Assembly: GCF_041296385.1 (NCBI RefSeq)
Contig: NC_091016.1
Coordinates: 11,319,997-11,383,996 of the forward strand
Source of the DNA: Aphelocoma coerulescens
Lineage: Eukaryota > Chordata > Aves > Passeriformes > Corvidae
Direction of reading: 5' to 3'
Length of the DNA stretch: 64,000 nt
This document shows positions 1 through 10,436 of the stretch, in pieces. Position 1 is the first letter of the stretch. Each line of letters begins with the position of its first letter. The notes under the pieces are model-generated. The model had not been told where the DNA came from. It saw only the letters and a list, made by a program, of their open reading frames with translations, and searched no databases. A program made the position numbers and the translations under genes.

Positions 1-395
1 AATTTAACTTCACTCAAACTTGCTACTTAAACATAGCAGAGAGTTAACCAGACAGAACTTAAAGTTAACATCATTGAAACTGAACATAAATCAATCTGAC
101 TATAACTTAGACTTAACAGAAATTAAAATAACAGAACTTAAACTTAAGACTGAACAGCAGTTAAACTTGTCAGAAAGTAACTTCAGCGGAACTTAAGCCA
201 GAACTTTAACAGAACTTAAATGTAACAGAATATCAAATTAACAGAATTTAAATCTGACATCCTATAAATTTAATAACAAATAAACTCAACAGAACGTAGC
301 CTTAGCCTGGTATAAACTTACAACACTTATATTTAGCAGAACTTAAAATTAACATCACTCAAATTTTGACAGAACTAAATTCAGAGTCGAGAATG
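1..395. repeat. Degenerate AT-rich tandem-like repeat
   Basis: Variants of a short word close to 'aacagaacttaaa' recur every 12-20 bases with irregular spacing across this block. This looks like a decayed minisatellite or low-complexity array. No reading frame of note crosses it. The repeat may continue to the left of the window. I cannot assign it to a named family. Confidence 0.6.
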
Positions 396-864
396 TTCTT
401 ATAAAGTTTCTGATACAGCAGGCTGACTCATCTTGGCTTCATCAGCGCAAGAAAGCTACCAAAAATTTGTCATATATTAGTTAACATCAATGGACGATAT
501 ACAAGCAAACAACTGATGTATAACTGAAATAGCAGCAACATGGATTTACTAGAGAAATTATAAAGTGTGGCAAATCTGGACATTTACAAGGACCCTGTGT
601 CCCTGGGCTGCAGCCACACCTCTGCAGGGGCTGCACCAAGCAGGCGCTCCGGTGCCAGCAGAGTGCTGCCCGGTGCCTGCTCTGCCAGTCTCCCGTCAGG
701 GAGCTGCAGCCCTACTCCCCCCTTGGCAATGTAGTGCAGAAGTTAATGGGTGCTCCTGCACAAAAAGAGGAGGAAAAGCAGGAAGTGCAATGCACATGGA
801 AAGGGGAAAACTCGGGCCAGTCAGAGAAGGTGATCCTGTGTGATTCCTGCCTCAAGGAACACCG

Positions 865-946
865 CACAGCAGTTTTGGGAGGGCTGTGTGCCTGTGGAAA
901 GAGAGACCTATGCCACAGCAGTCTTGGGAGGACTGTGTGCCCATGG
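865..946. repeat. Two-copy tandem duplication, period 49 bp
   Basis: A ~33-bp word (cacagcag..ttgggagg..ctgtgtgcc) occurs at 865 and again at 914 with a few mismatches. It abuts the tRNA-like segment at 939-1006, so both may belong to one inserted unit inside the RING-like relic. Confidence 0.6.
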
Positions 947-1006
947 GAGGGATCCCACGGCCCTGAGACTAAGAGTCCCATGCTCTACTGACTGAGCTAG
1001 CCAGGC
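939..1006 (-). tRNA. tRNA-Lys(CUU)-like pseudogene or tRNA-derived insertion
   Basis: Read on the minus strand, the segment has a seven-base 5' acceptor-like strand (GCCTGGC), an intact A-box/D-arm (TAGCTCAGTCAGTAGAGC), an anticodon stem-loop with CTT in the loop (CTCTTAG), and a T-stem GTGGG/CCCAT. It matches the general form of vertebrate tRNA-Lys. The T-loop is degenerate (ATCCCTC instead of the TTCGANTC type), and about five bases are missing at the 3' acceptor side, giving 68 nt rather than ~73. I read it as a dead tRNA gene or the head of a tRNA-derived retroposon. It places stop codons in the + strand RING-like relic. Confidence 0.6.
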
Positions 1007-1255
1007 TGTCCTGAGTACGGCAGACTGCCGGAGCATCTCTGCGTGAACACCATCAGCCTGGAGGAGGCCTTCGATGAAGTCCAGATAGCTTTTCCTGGAA
1101 CTCTGGAAACACTGAAAAACCACGAAGCTGTACTGGATCAAGCTATAGCAAAACTGCTGAAACAGGAAGAAGGACCAAATGCTGAGGAAAGTCTCCACAG
1201 GGAACGGCCAGAGGGCCATACTATTCAGTTGCGATGTGATATAATTCAGTTGTGA

Positions 1256-2919
1256 GAATAGGTCCTGGTAACTATAAACATGATTGAAAATATTCGTTCA
1301 CAGACAGGACTCCTCTAGCACAAGTTCACATGATTTTCTAAGTAGCAGGCGCACTCAAAAAAACCCTACAATATCATACATCCCTCAGTACTTTCCTGGT
1401 ATAAGCATAATTTTGCTAGAGGTTTTTTTTAAGGTACAGCTTTACAAGGCATATTACAATCATTAAATCTCTGGCAATCTTCAAGATGTGCTGAAGAATA
1501 TCATGAATGTTTTTAGTCAGAAAAGTGACAACAGTGTATATACTGGCAAATTGCACTTAAAACTTGCTCAGTTCGCAGATGGCAAGACAGCCTTCTGTGA
1601 TTATCAGTACAATAGATTTGACCTTGGACTATTAAAGGCAATGATAAATACCAAGGGCCTAGTCATATAATACTGTCCTGAGTTTTGCACATGTAACTCT
1701 GGTACATCAGTGGGTGCGTAGACCTGGTGAGTGCATATAAACAGCTACAAAGCCATGGTTTCAGGTGATTCCGAAGGAGTGTGCTACTGTTTACTGTTTT
1801 CCTGTCTGCATAAGAATAGCAAATATTAGAAACTCAGCCACTGAGCAGATAACACATACTCAGAGAGCAAGTCTGTTTTGTAAGGTAGTATCACTCTTAG
1901 TCACTTTACTGGCCCATCACTGTACTTAAACTTTTTTGATATAACGTCCAATTTTAATTTTAAAGTGGCAAGGAAAAATCTACACTTGAATCACTAAATA
2001 GCTATACTAATTTGAAAAGCTGTTGCATGTTTATTCATGGCAAAATATTCACACTAAAATTACCTTAGTAAAACTCTGGGATAAAAGAGCAAGCAAAATG
2101 GTAAAACTGGCACAGGTCCCTCCACTTTTGCAGTGGAGAATCATGAGCCAATTGTACATAAACCTCGAATAGTTTCTGCAGATAACGTTAATAAGTGAGT
2201 AAAGAAAGGTATTCAGCCAGCTAATTGCTCTCAGCAACCCTGTAAATCATTCAAGGTTTTAACATCAGACTTTAAAGTTAATTGCTCTTTTCAAGGAGGG
2301 ATCTGAGGGTACCGGTACAGTTAATCTTGAACCTCTCCAGTAAACAATCCCATCAGAATCCACAGCTTACTGAAAATATAAATTACTTTTAACAGAAGCC
2401 ACAAAAGTTTTTGAGATGCATAGTAAAATGTATTTTTTAACGAGTAATATGCATTTGCAAGGGCACTAAGGCTGGGACAAAGCAAGCATTTCCCAGAAGT
2501 TCTTCCTGTGGTAACCTTTCCATATCATGAACACAGGAAGGGAGAGGAAGAGCAGGGCAGAAGCTGCAAGCTGGTTTTTCCCTCTCTTCGAGTCAAACAA
2601 ATTCCCTGCAACTCAGTTTCATTAATTAAAAAAGCACCTTGAAAAACATGCAGAAATGGAGCTGCGCAGCCCTGAACAGGCCGCCCCTGCACCCCCCCTC
2701 CTCCCCCCCAGGTGTCTGGGTCCTCTGAGCAGAGCATGGGGAGGATGCCAGGGTTCGCCTGCCTCCCCCTCACTGCCCTCTTCGGCTCGGTGATACACAG
2801 TGAAGATGCAGCAACGGTGGGGAGAAGGGGAGGAAAGAAGCTGCTGCTGTTCCTGGGTGCTCTGCCAGGACCTTTGACTGCTTCAGGAGCTGCTGCAGCT
2901 GCCACTGGAGCCACCTAGT
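1256..2919. other. Intergenic, no gene seen
   Basis: AT-rich single-copy-looking DNA with only short chance frames. The last ~280 bases (2640-2919) are more GC-rich and contain C-runs near 2694-2710, but show no splice-bounded or conserved-looking coding frame. Confidence 0.5.
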
Positions 2920-3331
2920 TGTTGCAATATTATTAAAGGATCAGGGACATGGATCATTGATAGAATTATAGGATCAATAAAAGAACTGTAGCAAGAGCCT
3001 GCAAGCAAAAGGCCTGTGTGAGAAAGACTCTCCATGAGAAAATTCTTGTGTGAGAAAAGGCCTGGGAAACAAACAGGGAGTTTTGAAATTATGCAGCTGT
3101 CCTGATAAGATGTGCTAACCAGGACAGAAGGGAGGTGAACTCTGAATTCTTTTAATCATAACATAACTGTAGAAGCTTGCCAATGTAAGTCCAATTATGT
3201 AGAAGTAGAAATTCGCTTTGATAAGCTTTAAGCCACTTAAGAGTTAACAAGCTGGTATACTATATAAGTGCCTCTAGATTGCTAATAAACGGAGTTTTGC
3301 TCTTATCAACCACATTGGTTTTGGAATGCAA
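2920..3331 (+). mobile_element. Retroviral LTR with alpharetrovirus-like core (+)
   Basis: It begins TGTTGCA at 2920. A TATA box with the downstream word TATATAAGTGCCT is at 3261, an AATAAACG poly(A) signal at 3284, and CCACATTGG in the presumed U5 at 3310. The order and spacing of TATA/AAGTGCC, AATAAACG and CCACATTGG closely resemble the R/U5 core of avian leukosis-type (alpharetrovirus) LTRs. The 3' end is uncertain: the sequence stops looking LTR-like around 3315-3335, where it runs into a minus-strand ERV fragment. I see no clear target duplication, so it may be a truncated 5' LTR or a rearranged solo LTR. Confidence 0.6.
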
Positions 3332-3334
3332 CTT

Positions 3335-4072
3335 TCTCCCCATGCCGGAGCCACCGGGCCTTTTACTTTCCAACACCCAGTCCCACAGAGAGTACTGGAG
3401 GGTTCCAAAAAGGGTACCAAGGGTTGTTCCAATTGCTCCACTCATCCACAAGCAAGGGTGGATAAAGCGGTTTCGTGGGAGCATGGGAAGCAGGGCAGTA
3501 TGTCCTAGGGCTTCTAGGTGGCACACAGCCAGGTGGTTCAACATAACGCTCACAAGCAGGCTTGGCCGGTGCTCCATCATGCCGGTCTCTCAGTTTTACC
3601 CGCCGGCGCCCTGACTCCCCTGCATTGTCAGAGGTTTGCATTTCTTAGTCCCGCTCCTTTTTCACCGCTTTTAAGGTCTCCAGCACCACCCTTCAGGTAG
3701 CCAGCAAAGATTTACCAGTCTCATCACCCTGGGAAGCGAAATCAAGAATTTGCAGCCCAGCTTTTTCCCAGGTTATCAGCTTAAAAGCACTCGAACAAGC
3801 AGCTTCAAGTCCGTGACTCTAACACCACAGTAATAAAGTTTTTAAAGAATGTTTGTCATATGCTTGTTTAGCATAAGCATCCATATTTACTGCAGCCTTC
3901 TCTTCTTGGGATATTTGAGTTCCCATGGTCCCCTGCAGCCTACCTTTTAATATTTGTTTTCCCAGGACTTTCGGCACCTCTCCCCAGTGTTCTTGGCTCC
4001 AGAGCTCCGCCCCCTCTGCTCTCCCGGCAGCCAATTATCTTACCATTCCCCACACGGGGCACCAGATGTCGC
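3335..4072 (-). pseudogene. Class II (betaretrovirus-like) ERV 5' fragment: PBS and gag start
   Basis: On the minus strand, just inside an LTR ending at 4073, lies a primer-binding-like site TGGTGCCCCGTGTGGGG (4048-4064). After a ~120-nt leader comes an ATG at 3926 that opens a 35-codon frame (MGTQISQEEK...). This is typical of a betaretroviral matrix start, with Lys- and Leu-rich helices. It stops at 3819 after a frame break; the following bases still read matrix-like in another frame. Lower coordinates (3335-3700) hold proline/tryptophan-rich broken frames that may be later gag. No pol or env is present. The fragment is truncated where it meets the + strand LTR. Confidence 0.55.
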
Positions 4073-4464
4073 TGTTGGGGCGGTCATGACACACAAAGAC
4101 AGTGCCTCTTTCAAGGGCCAAAAAGCTGTTTATTAAACAAAGCAGCCTCTTTTATACACCCTTTGTATGTTATCATTCATGTAACATATTCATTGGCTGC
4201 TCAACTACTACAATAGACTCATTGGCTATTATTAACTACAATATACTACCATTGGCTACCTATAGCATAAGCATTTAAGCATTCAGAAAAATGACAGGCA
4301 CAGATATGTTGCTGTTTTTCTCCTTCCATTGTTTAACTTTCTTGCTTCTGTTGATACTACATTCTCATGGGTAAAAACTGATTGTTTTTCTTGTCATGGA
4401 CTTTTCTCACAGTCCTTTTCTAGCTGAAGTGACAGGCCTGAGCCATAATTTTGCAAAGGCAACA
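4073..4464 (-). mobile_element. 5' LTR of the class II ERV fragment (-)
   Basis: The block starts TGTTG at 4073 and ends CAACA at 4464 on the + strand, giving perfect 5-bp terminal inverted repeats. Read on the minus strand it has a TATAAAAG box (complement near 4150), an AATAAA signal (complement near 4129) and U5 leading to CAACA, then an 8-nt spacer and the primer-binding site. The 392-bp length fits class II avian LTRs. The internal part lies only on the low-coordinate side. Confidence 0.65.
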
Positions 4465-6632
4465 AGGTTGCATTTTATAAGGTTTTACTTAAATGCCACA
4501 TTTGTTAGCCCTTCAAATGATTTTTATCTATTTGCTGCTTCATGCACTTAAGGAAGGGGAGGCATGTGAGAAGGCAGGAAGAACAGACGGCTCCTAAATA
4601 TGATATTTCTTCATGGCACCAAAGAACTTTAGTCCAAGCCAGTTAAAAATGGAAAGGTATGGTGGAGGAGAAACAATAATATGGAAACAACAATATCTCT
4701 CGCTAAGTGCTTCAGTGGGTTAGTATGTTTGATGGCAGTAATAGTCAGCTTAAGCTAAACAGTGAGGAATCTCATAAGGATATGTATGAGCACAAAAAGT
4801 TATGTGAAGAAATGTTTAAAGTGTCTTCTTATGGTGCTCATTACTTTATTTGACACGAGCTAAATGCTCTATCATGCACAAGATGTGTAAGGCCTGTGGT
4901 AAGACTACTACTCTCTTGGTTTGGACTGCTTAATGCAATATAAAGAAATGCTTGGGCTTTGTCTTATTTGTACGTGAGATTTCAAGCAAAAGTTCCAAAA
5001 TGTATTGAGCATAAATATTAGGGTTGTAAATATACTATATAAGGCCCAAAAAAAGTGGTCTTTAGGGACCTGCATTGTGATCAGTTCCTTTCTAATTGAA
5101 AAACAAATAAATCTGTGAATCTTAAGTTTCCAAACCAAGGAAAGTCTAAGTTGGATGCTATTGAAGGATCTTATCTACAGTACGTGTGCTGTAACACTTT
5201 TTTATTGCTCATCTATATGATGCAAAGTTTGCAAATCAAACAATCGTCCTACACCATCTCTGTCTGCATGGGTTCGTTTAATTCCCCACTGCCTGTTTCA
5301 TCTCTTGAGGAGTGTAAGAATATTCTTTATAGGAGTAAATGATGTTTCTTATGAACCTTCTGTTGTGACTTTCATTACGACCTATTCCCTGCAACTTTTT
5401 TTTTGTTTTCTTCCCTCACTGGTGTGTAATTTGTTTAACACCTTTTTTTGTACCCCTGTAATTTCACATTGTAAATATTTTTGTCCTTCAGCTACTTCAT
5501 TCACTGGATTCTGTTTAGCAGAATTATTGCGAATAAGTTTTTCTTATCTTATTTCTTGCTGTTTCAAGAACTGTTGCAGAAAAGCTTGAGCTCCAAGGGG
5601 TGGTCATTGTCCTCCTCCTCTGTGGTGCACATCTCCACTGCTTTAAACCGACCTAATATTTGACTTGAATATCATTACTTGCATTACTGTTTTTATATTA
5701 TTCATCTTCTCTGTTCTTCATATTTGCCCATGCACTTTTTTTAGTAATGTTTTTCGTAAGTCTGTGCTCTTGCTGTTTTTCTCCTACATATGTATCTTAT
5801 TTGCTGAATTGGAAAACCCTATTGGAGTATAAAGATCTGTGCTCTATGCACAGCTGCAGAAGAAACAGGTAATTTTTGCTGGGAAAAATAGAATAACAAA
5901 AGAGAGTGAGCTCTGAAAAAAAAATTCTCTTGACTTTTCAGACAATTTTCAGTTTTCTGAAATCAACTGCTCAGAAAGTCAAAGTGAGTTATTTAAAAAT
6001 GAATAGTTGTCACTCTTTATGTCAAAAGTTTTGCTTTTCTAGGAAATAAAGGAAGTATTTACCATGTAAGCTATTTGTGGGCATTGGTTTCTCTCAGCAT
6101 GGGGCCCCGTCTATAGGTGAATGGACAGGACACTTCATACTTTAAAGAAAGGTTTGAAGTTTTGTGTAGTCTACCTGGGTGAAAAGTAAGGGCATGGGGC
6201 TATGTTTTATAATGTGAGGTGAACTGTTAACAGCTGCTGTCCTATCATACGGTTGTTATGTCCTTCCAGGTATGCCTTTTTTGACTGTTTCCTAGGACAG
6301 GGATCCAAGCCAAGGTCCCATTCAAGGCTGTGGGTGAGATCCTGAACTGATGATACTGAGTGCGTGACAATGGAGACAATATCTCTACCTGACCTGTGGA
6401 TATAGATTAGGGGATTTGTCAGTGTTTGCCATTGAAACTGAGTTACGAGATACATATAACCCATGGTCTCTCATGTTGAATGCTGGAGATGGGTGATGCT
6501 GCAATACACAGCCTAATTAAAAAGCAGTTTGAGATTTTTTTGTCCTTTGCTATTTGATAACACTTTCAGAAGTGTAATGTCATAAGGCAAGATGGTTCCT
6601 ACAACCATAGTTCCTTAATTGCAATTAAGATC
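4465..6632. other. Intergenic, no gene seen
   Basis: AT-rich DNA with short chance frames of under 100 codons on both strands. T-rich runs occur near 5395-5450. I see no exon-like frame with splice signals, no RNA gene and no recognisable repeat. Confidence 0.5.
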
Positions 6633-6770
6633 CTTGAATGGTTAGGGTTGGAAGGAACCTTAAAGATGATCAAATTCCAACCCCCTGCCATGGGCAGGGA
6701 TGCCACTCACTAGGTCAGGTTTCTCAGGTACCCATTCAAATTGGCCTTGAACATTTCCAGGAATGGCAAA
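6633..6770 (-). mobile_element. CR1 LINE 3' fragment (-)
   Basis: The segment contains the hallmark avian CR1 block 'ggttggaaggaacctt', 'gatgatcaaattccaacccc', 'ctgccatgggcaggga', then 'ggccttgaacatttccagg'. In this orientation the LINE is on the minus strand, with its 3' end toward lower coordinates. Only ~140 bp remain, with several substitutions. It is a dead, 5'-truncated copy, as most CR1 copies are. Confidence 0.85.
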
Positions 6771-6775
6771 AATAA

Positions 6776-8178
6776 AACCCAATCCAAGATACCTGGTAAA
6801 AGGCAAATCTCAAAAGACAAGTGGATAGCTGTACTGGGAGGTGAATGGAAAGAAACTAACCCATTTTCTACTGAAAGTGTAGGATTTGCTGCTTCACTGC
6901 AAATCCTGCATCATTTCTGCGCTGCATATGACTTTGATAGATATTTTTCTTTACACATCCCATCTGTCTTCATGTTTAATTTTGGTTTTCTTTAGATCAG
7001 GAAACTCTGTTATGAGGGATATGATAATTTAAATGACCGTTTTTATTGTGATTCCATCTTAAAATGCCTGGATGTTTTCAGTGCAAATGTAACAATAGTA
7101 AGTACAGTTTCATTGAATTCCAGTTCACATTCTGTTCAAACTTTGGAAAACAAACAGAACTGGAATTATTTTAAGTTCCTGGTCCTTTTTCTATGGTAGG
7201 GTATTATGTTTGCTATTTCAGATCAATCCAGAAATTGATCCAGTGTAGTAAATGCTCTCAACCAGTAGTTTGGGAAAAACTCAGGAAAACAGTATGGAAA
7301 AAAAGTGTGTCTAGAATATCTTTCCACATATATTTTTTTTTAGCTCTTGGTAATCGGCTTAGTATTGTTTTCCACACTGATTATCCTGATTAATATCCAC
7401 CAAAGATGAATGAGTCTAATTTCTTCTTCAACCTATTTATAATTTGGCTTCCACAACATTATGTTGTGGAGAGCTTTGAAATTAAACTGAGCATTGCATT
7501 GGGGAGAAAAGGATCTCGCTTGTTTGTTTTCAGCAAGCTGACAAGTTATTTTGAGTACAAATACTAGAAATATAAGCTACTCAGACCTCTCAAAATATTT
7601 CACGCTCAGCTTGAACCTGCCATCTAATGCTGATGTTTCACATATGGTTATCAAGGACTCAAGACTAATGGTAGTTCAGTACCTTTAGTAACTGGTGATA
7701 CCTAAACTTAGGGCCTGCATCCATGCTTTAAATATTGTTCTTACATTTGCTAATTAGTTCTTACATTGTAAATGTGCTCTTGTAAAGGAGAATACTCCAT
7801 TTTGGGATCCTGTGCTCTCTTGAGAAGTTTTTGAGGGAAATCTATAGAAGCTATACTCATGTATCTGAAAATACTTGCACCAAATGGTAAAAAATAATTA
7901 AGCATTCCTAACAAGTCACATCATCCATTATGCAAGCATCACTTTTTTACATCATCTTTTCCTCTGCCAGTTTTTCTTTCCTTCTTCAGAAAGATCTGCT
8001 CTGGTTCAAATAAAAATAGAGTGAGGGGTGTGTGTGTGTAATATGTCAGGTTTCTCCTTCGGGTGCTGTCTGATAGATCAAACAAATTTTATGTGTTTAT
8101 CTCTAGGGAATGGTGGCTGATGGTGAAAAACCATCATGTCTCAGAGAAAATTGCATGCACTAGTTCATTGTGCACAGA
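6776..8178. other. Intergenic, no gene seen
   Basis: AT-rich, apparently unique sequence. A short TG run is at 8029-8038. No frame above ~90 codons and no recognisable RNA or repeat. Confidence 0.5.
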
Positions 8179-8805
8179 TGTGCTCTTCTGAAAGCAAATC
8201 AAACAGAGGAACTAACTCCACACAAATATTTTGCGAGAGATTCCAAGTTAGAACTACAATTTAATAGGAAAATTACAATAAAGGCAATAATACAGAAACA
8301 CTGGCTTAAACGGAGAACGCCAGAATACAACCTGACACCCTGTTGGTCAGGGTAATGGTAGCAGTCCGATTAAGTGGTGGCTGCAGTCCCGTTGGAGTGA
8401 TGGATGTGGTTTTGTCAAAGCAGTGATCCTGTAGAAGAAGGTCTGGTCCTTCTGTGGAGGTCCAGTGGAGGTGGTTGAGAGCTCTTGTCCTTGGGGAATC
8501 CAGTGGTAGTGCCCTCATGGTGTCCTAAGCCTCAGATTATATACAGGTAGGAATGTTGGGCTCCTCCCCCCAGGGCAGGGCATCTCACAATGGGATGATG
8601 TAATTCTGTGAGTCATGCTGGGAAACCTTGATGGCCCATTAGCAGAGATGACCCCCCCAGGGTGGCTGCTGCTTCCCTGGAGGGAGTTATCAGGGCTGAG
8701 GCATGCAGAAGATAAAGAACACTTTTAAGAACCATTTTTAACAGCTCATGTAGATGGTAATAGAATACATACTTTTGGTTACATCTTACATTGTAACCCA
8801 AGACA
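8179..8805 (-). mobile_element. Old solo LTR related to the ERV-1 LTR (-)
   Basis: It starts tgtgct..tctgaaagcaaatcaaa (8179) and ends taacccaagaca (8805). Shared landmarks with the ERV-1 LTR include the 'caatttaat' poly(A)-signal region, the 'gtagcagtc' word, 'gatcctgtagaagaagg', 'gcatctcacaatgggat' and 'gatggtaatagaataca' near the U3 end. It is ~80 bp longer and clearly diverged. The flanks acaga/acaat are only a partial match, so the target duplication has decayed. No internal retroviral sequence lies next to it. Confidence 0.75.
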
Positions 8806-9783
8806 ACAATCATTAGATTACAGATGTTCCTTTAATTGAGCATAAAAAGGCAGTCCAATTAACAGCCCACCAGGAGCAGTGATGATGGCCTTTTTGTACT
8901 CGTGGGGTGAACTTATATCAGGATTTAGTTAGGCTGCAGGCTACTGCATTTACCAAATATTTTCCCTTGGTGGCAAGAGATGTTTGCTTTGTTCTTTGAA
9001 GGAGCAGAAGGAATATTAAAACCAAAAGAAAGCATGACTGAAGTTTGCTAACAGCAACAGAGGATGGATAGGCACAATTCAGTTTATTTTTGCTTGGCAA
9101 TTTACTTCATAATTGTGGATTTCTTTTTCATAAACCTCAAAGGACTCTATAAAAGTATACTACTACTTAAAAAAAAAAAGAGAGAAAAAGAAAAGAAAAA
9201 GAAATAAAAAGAAAAAGGGAAAAAGGGGAAAAAGAAATTCAAAAGACTTACTAGCAACTTGGGATGATTCAGTTCTGCTTTCTCTACATGCCTTTCTGGT
9301 CAGAATGCTCCAGTAAGAATGACATGATATTTTCTATAAAGATATGTTTACATACTTACCTGAATTGAGGTCTTGATATAGTTAGTCCACACAGATGCAG
9401 ATATTTCCAATGTTTATATCCTTTTCTATAGATATTTTTTAAAATCAAGATTGTATTTGCTAAGCAAGAATTTATTCAGAGCACTGTGTTCCTCAACTTA
9501 TTTTATGTCAAGAGAGATGGGCAGGTCTCAGTATGATTACAGTAGTGTTCAGTGTAGGAATAGAGCTGTATGTTTGGAAACAGTCATGATGGTGATTGTT
9601 TAGGAAAGTCATGCAACTCTATTTCAAAAAGGACAGTGTGCCTTGTTAGTGAGAAAGCAGGAGAAAGGTGTATATGTTCTGGGTGTCTCTCTGCTGTTTG
9701 TTACCTGTCAGAGATGTGCCATTTTATGTCTACCAGAATTAGGGGTGGTAACAACCGTTAGTTTTGGTTCTCAAACTGCTTTT
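8806..9783. other. Intergenic with a purine tract at 9167-9235
   Basis: No gene is seen. The stretch 9167-9235 is almost pure A/G (variants of aaaaag), a simple purine-rich repeat. Confidence 0.6.
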
Positions 9784-9788
9784 GGTAG

Positions 9789-10338
9789 TGTGCTAGTTTG
9801 AAAACAAACCAGTGAGAGGCACCAAGTCAGAATAACAATTTAATGGAAATTAAAGTAAAGGAAAAGAAAGTAAAAGAAAATACTGACAGAGTCAAGATAC
9901 AACCTGAGTCCCTATTAGGCAGGGTAGTGGTAGCAGTCTGGTGGAATGGTGGCTGCAATCCTCTGAAGTGGTGATCCTGTAGTAGAAGGGGTCTGCTCTT
10001 CCTCAGAAAATCCAGCGGTGGCTGTGTAGCTCCTGTCCTCTGGAAATCCAGTGGAGTCCCTTTGATGCTCAGAGTCCCAGTTATATCCATGATGGGATGC
10101 TTGGTTCCTCCCTCTGGGTGGAGCATCTCACAATGGGGTAATGAGTCATGAGGCCAGGTGTTGATTAGGCTCGTTAACAGAAGATAGTCCGGAGGGAGTT
10201 ATCTCTGAGTCATGCAGCAGGACAATGATGGGCCATTAACAGAAAGATAGTCTGGGGGGAGGAGGCAAGGAAGACACTGCCCCACCTGATTTCAACAGCT
10301 CATGAGGATGGTAATAGAATACACCTCAACCCAGGACA
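9789..10338 (-). repeat. ERV-1 3' LTR
   Basis: Begins TGTCCTGGG and ends CTAGCACA on the minus strand. Candidate signals on that strand are a GATATAAC TATA-like box (complement about 10079-10086) and an ATTAAA poly(A) signal (complement 9839-9844). There are also two consensus AP-1 sites, TGAGTCA/TGACTCA, at 10142-10148 and 10206-10212. A 99-codon frame within it is LTR sequence, not a gene. Confidence 0.93.
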
Positions 10339-10436
10339 TTATCCACCCCTTATTCTATTACCATCTACATCATCCCAAATCAATACCTTCTTAAACTCTA
10401 GACACACATACATATATATATATATACAATGAAACC

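Larger units (their letters stand above)
566..1255 (+). pseudogene. Decayed RING-like zinc-finger coding relic
   Basis: One frame reads as coding-like from about 566 to the TGA after 1252, except for stops near 989-1000 that fall inside an inserted antisense tRNA-like segment. The first part has cysteine pairs and a HLCRGC / CLLCQSPV pattern like the second half of a RING finger. A second cysteine pair (CDSC) and a short Cys/His cluster follow. The last ~70 codons are acidic and helical (SLEEAFDEVQIAFPGTLETL). There is no good start codon: the ATG at 541 is out of frame and soon stopped. I do not recognise the parent gene. It could be a processed or duplicated pseudogene of an E3-ligase-like protein, or the decayed last exon of one. 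The RING resemblance is my reading of cysteine spacing only. Confidence 0.4.

Noticed and set aside
9827..10126. An identical 99-codon frame in both ERV-1 LTRs (also at 15770-16069)
   Set aside because: Present twice only because the LTRs are identical. It spans the TATA-like and poly(A) signals, so it is regulatory DNA, not a gene.
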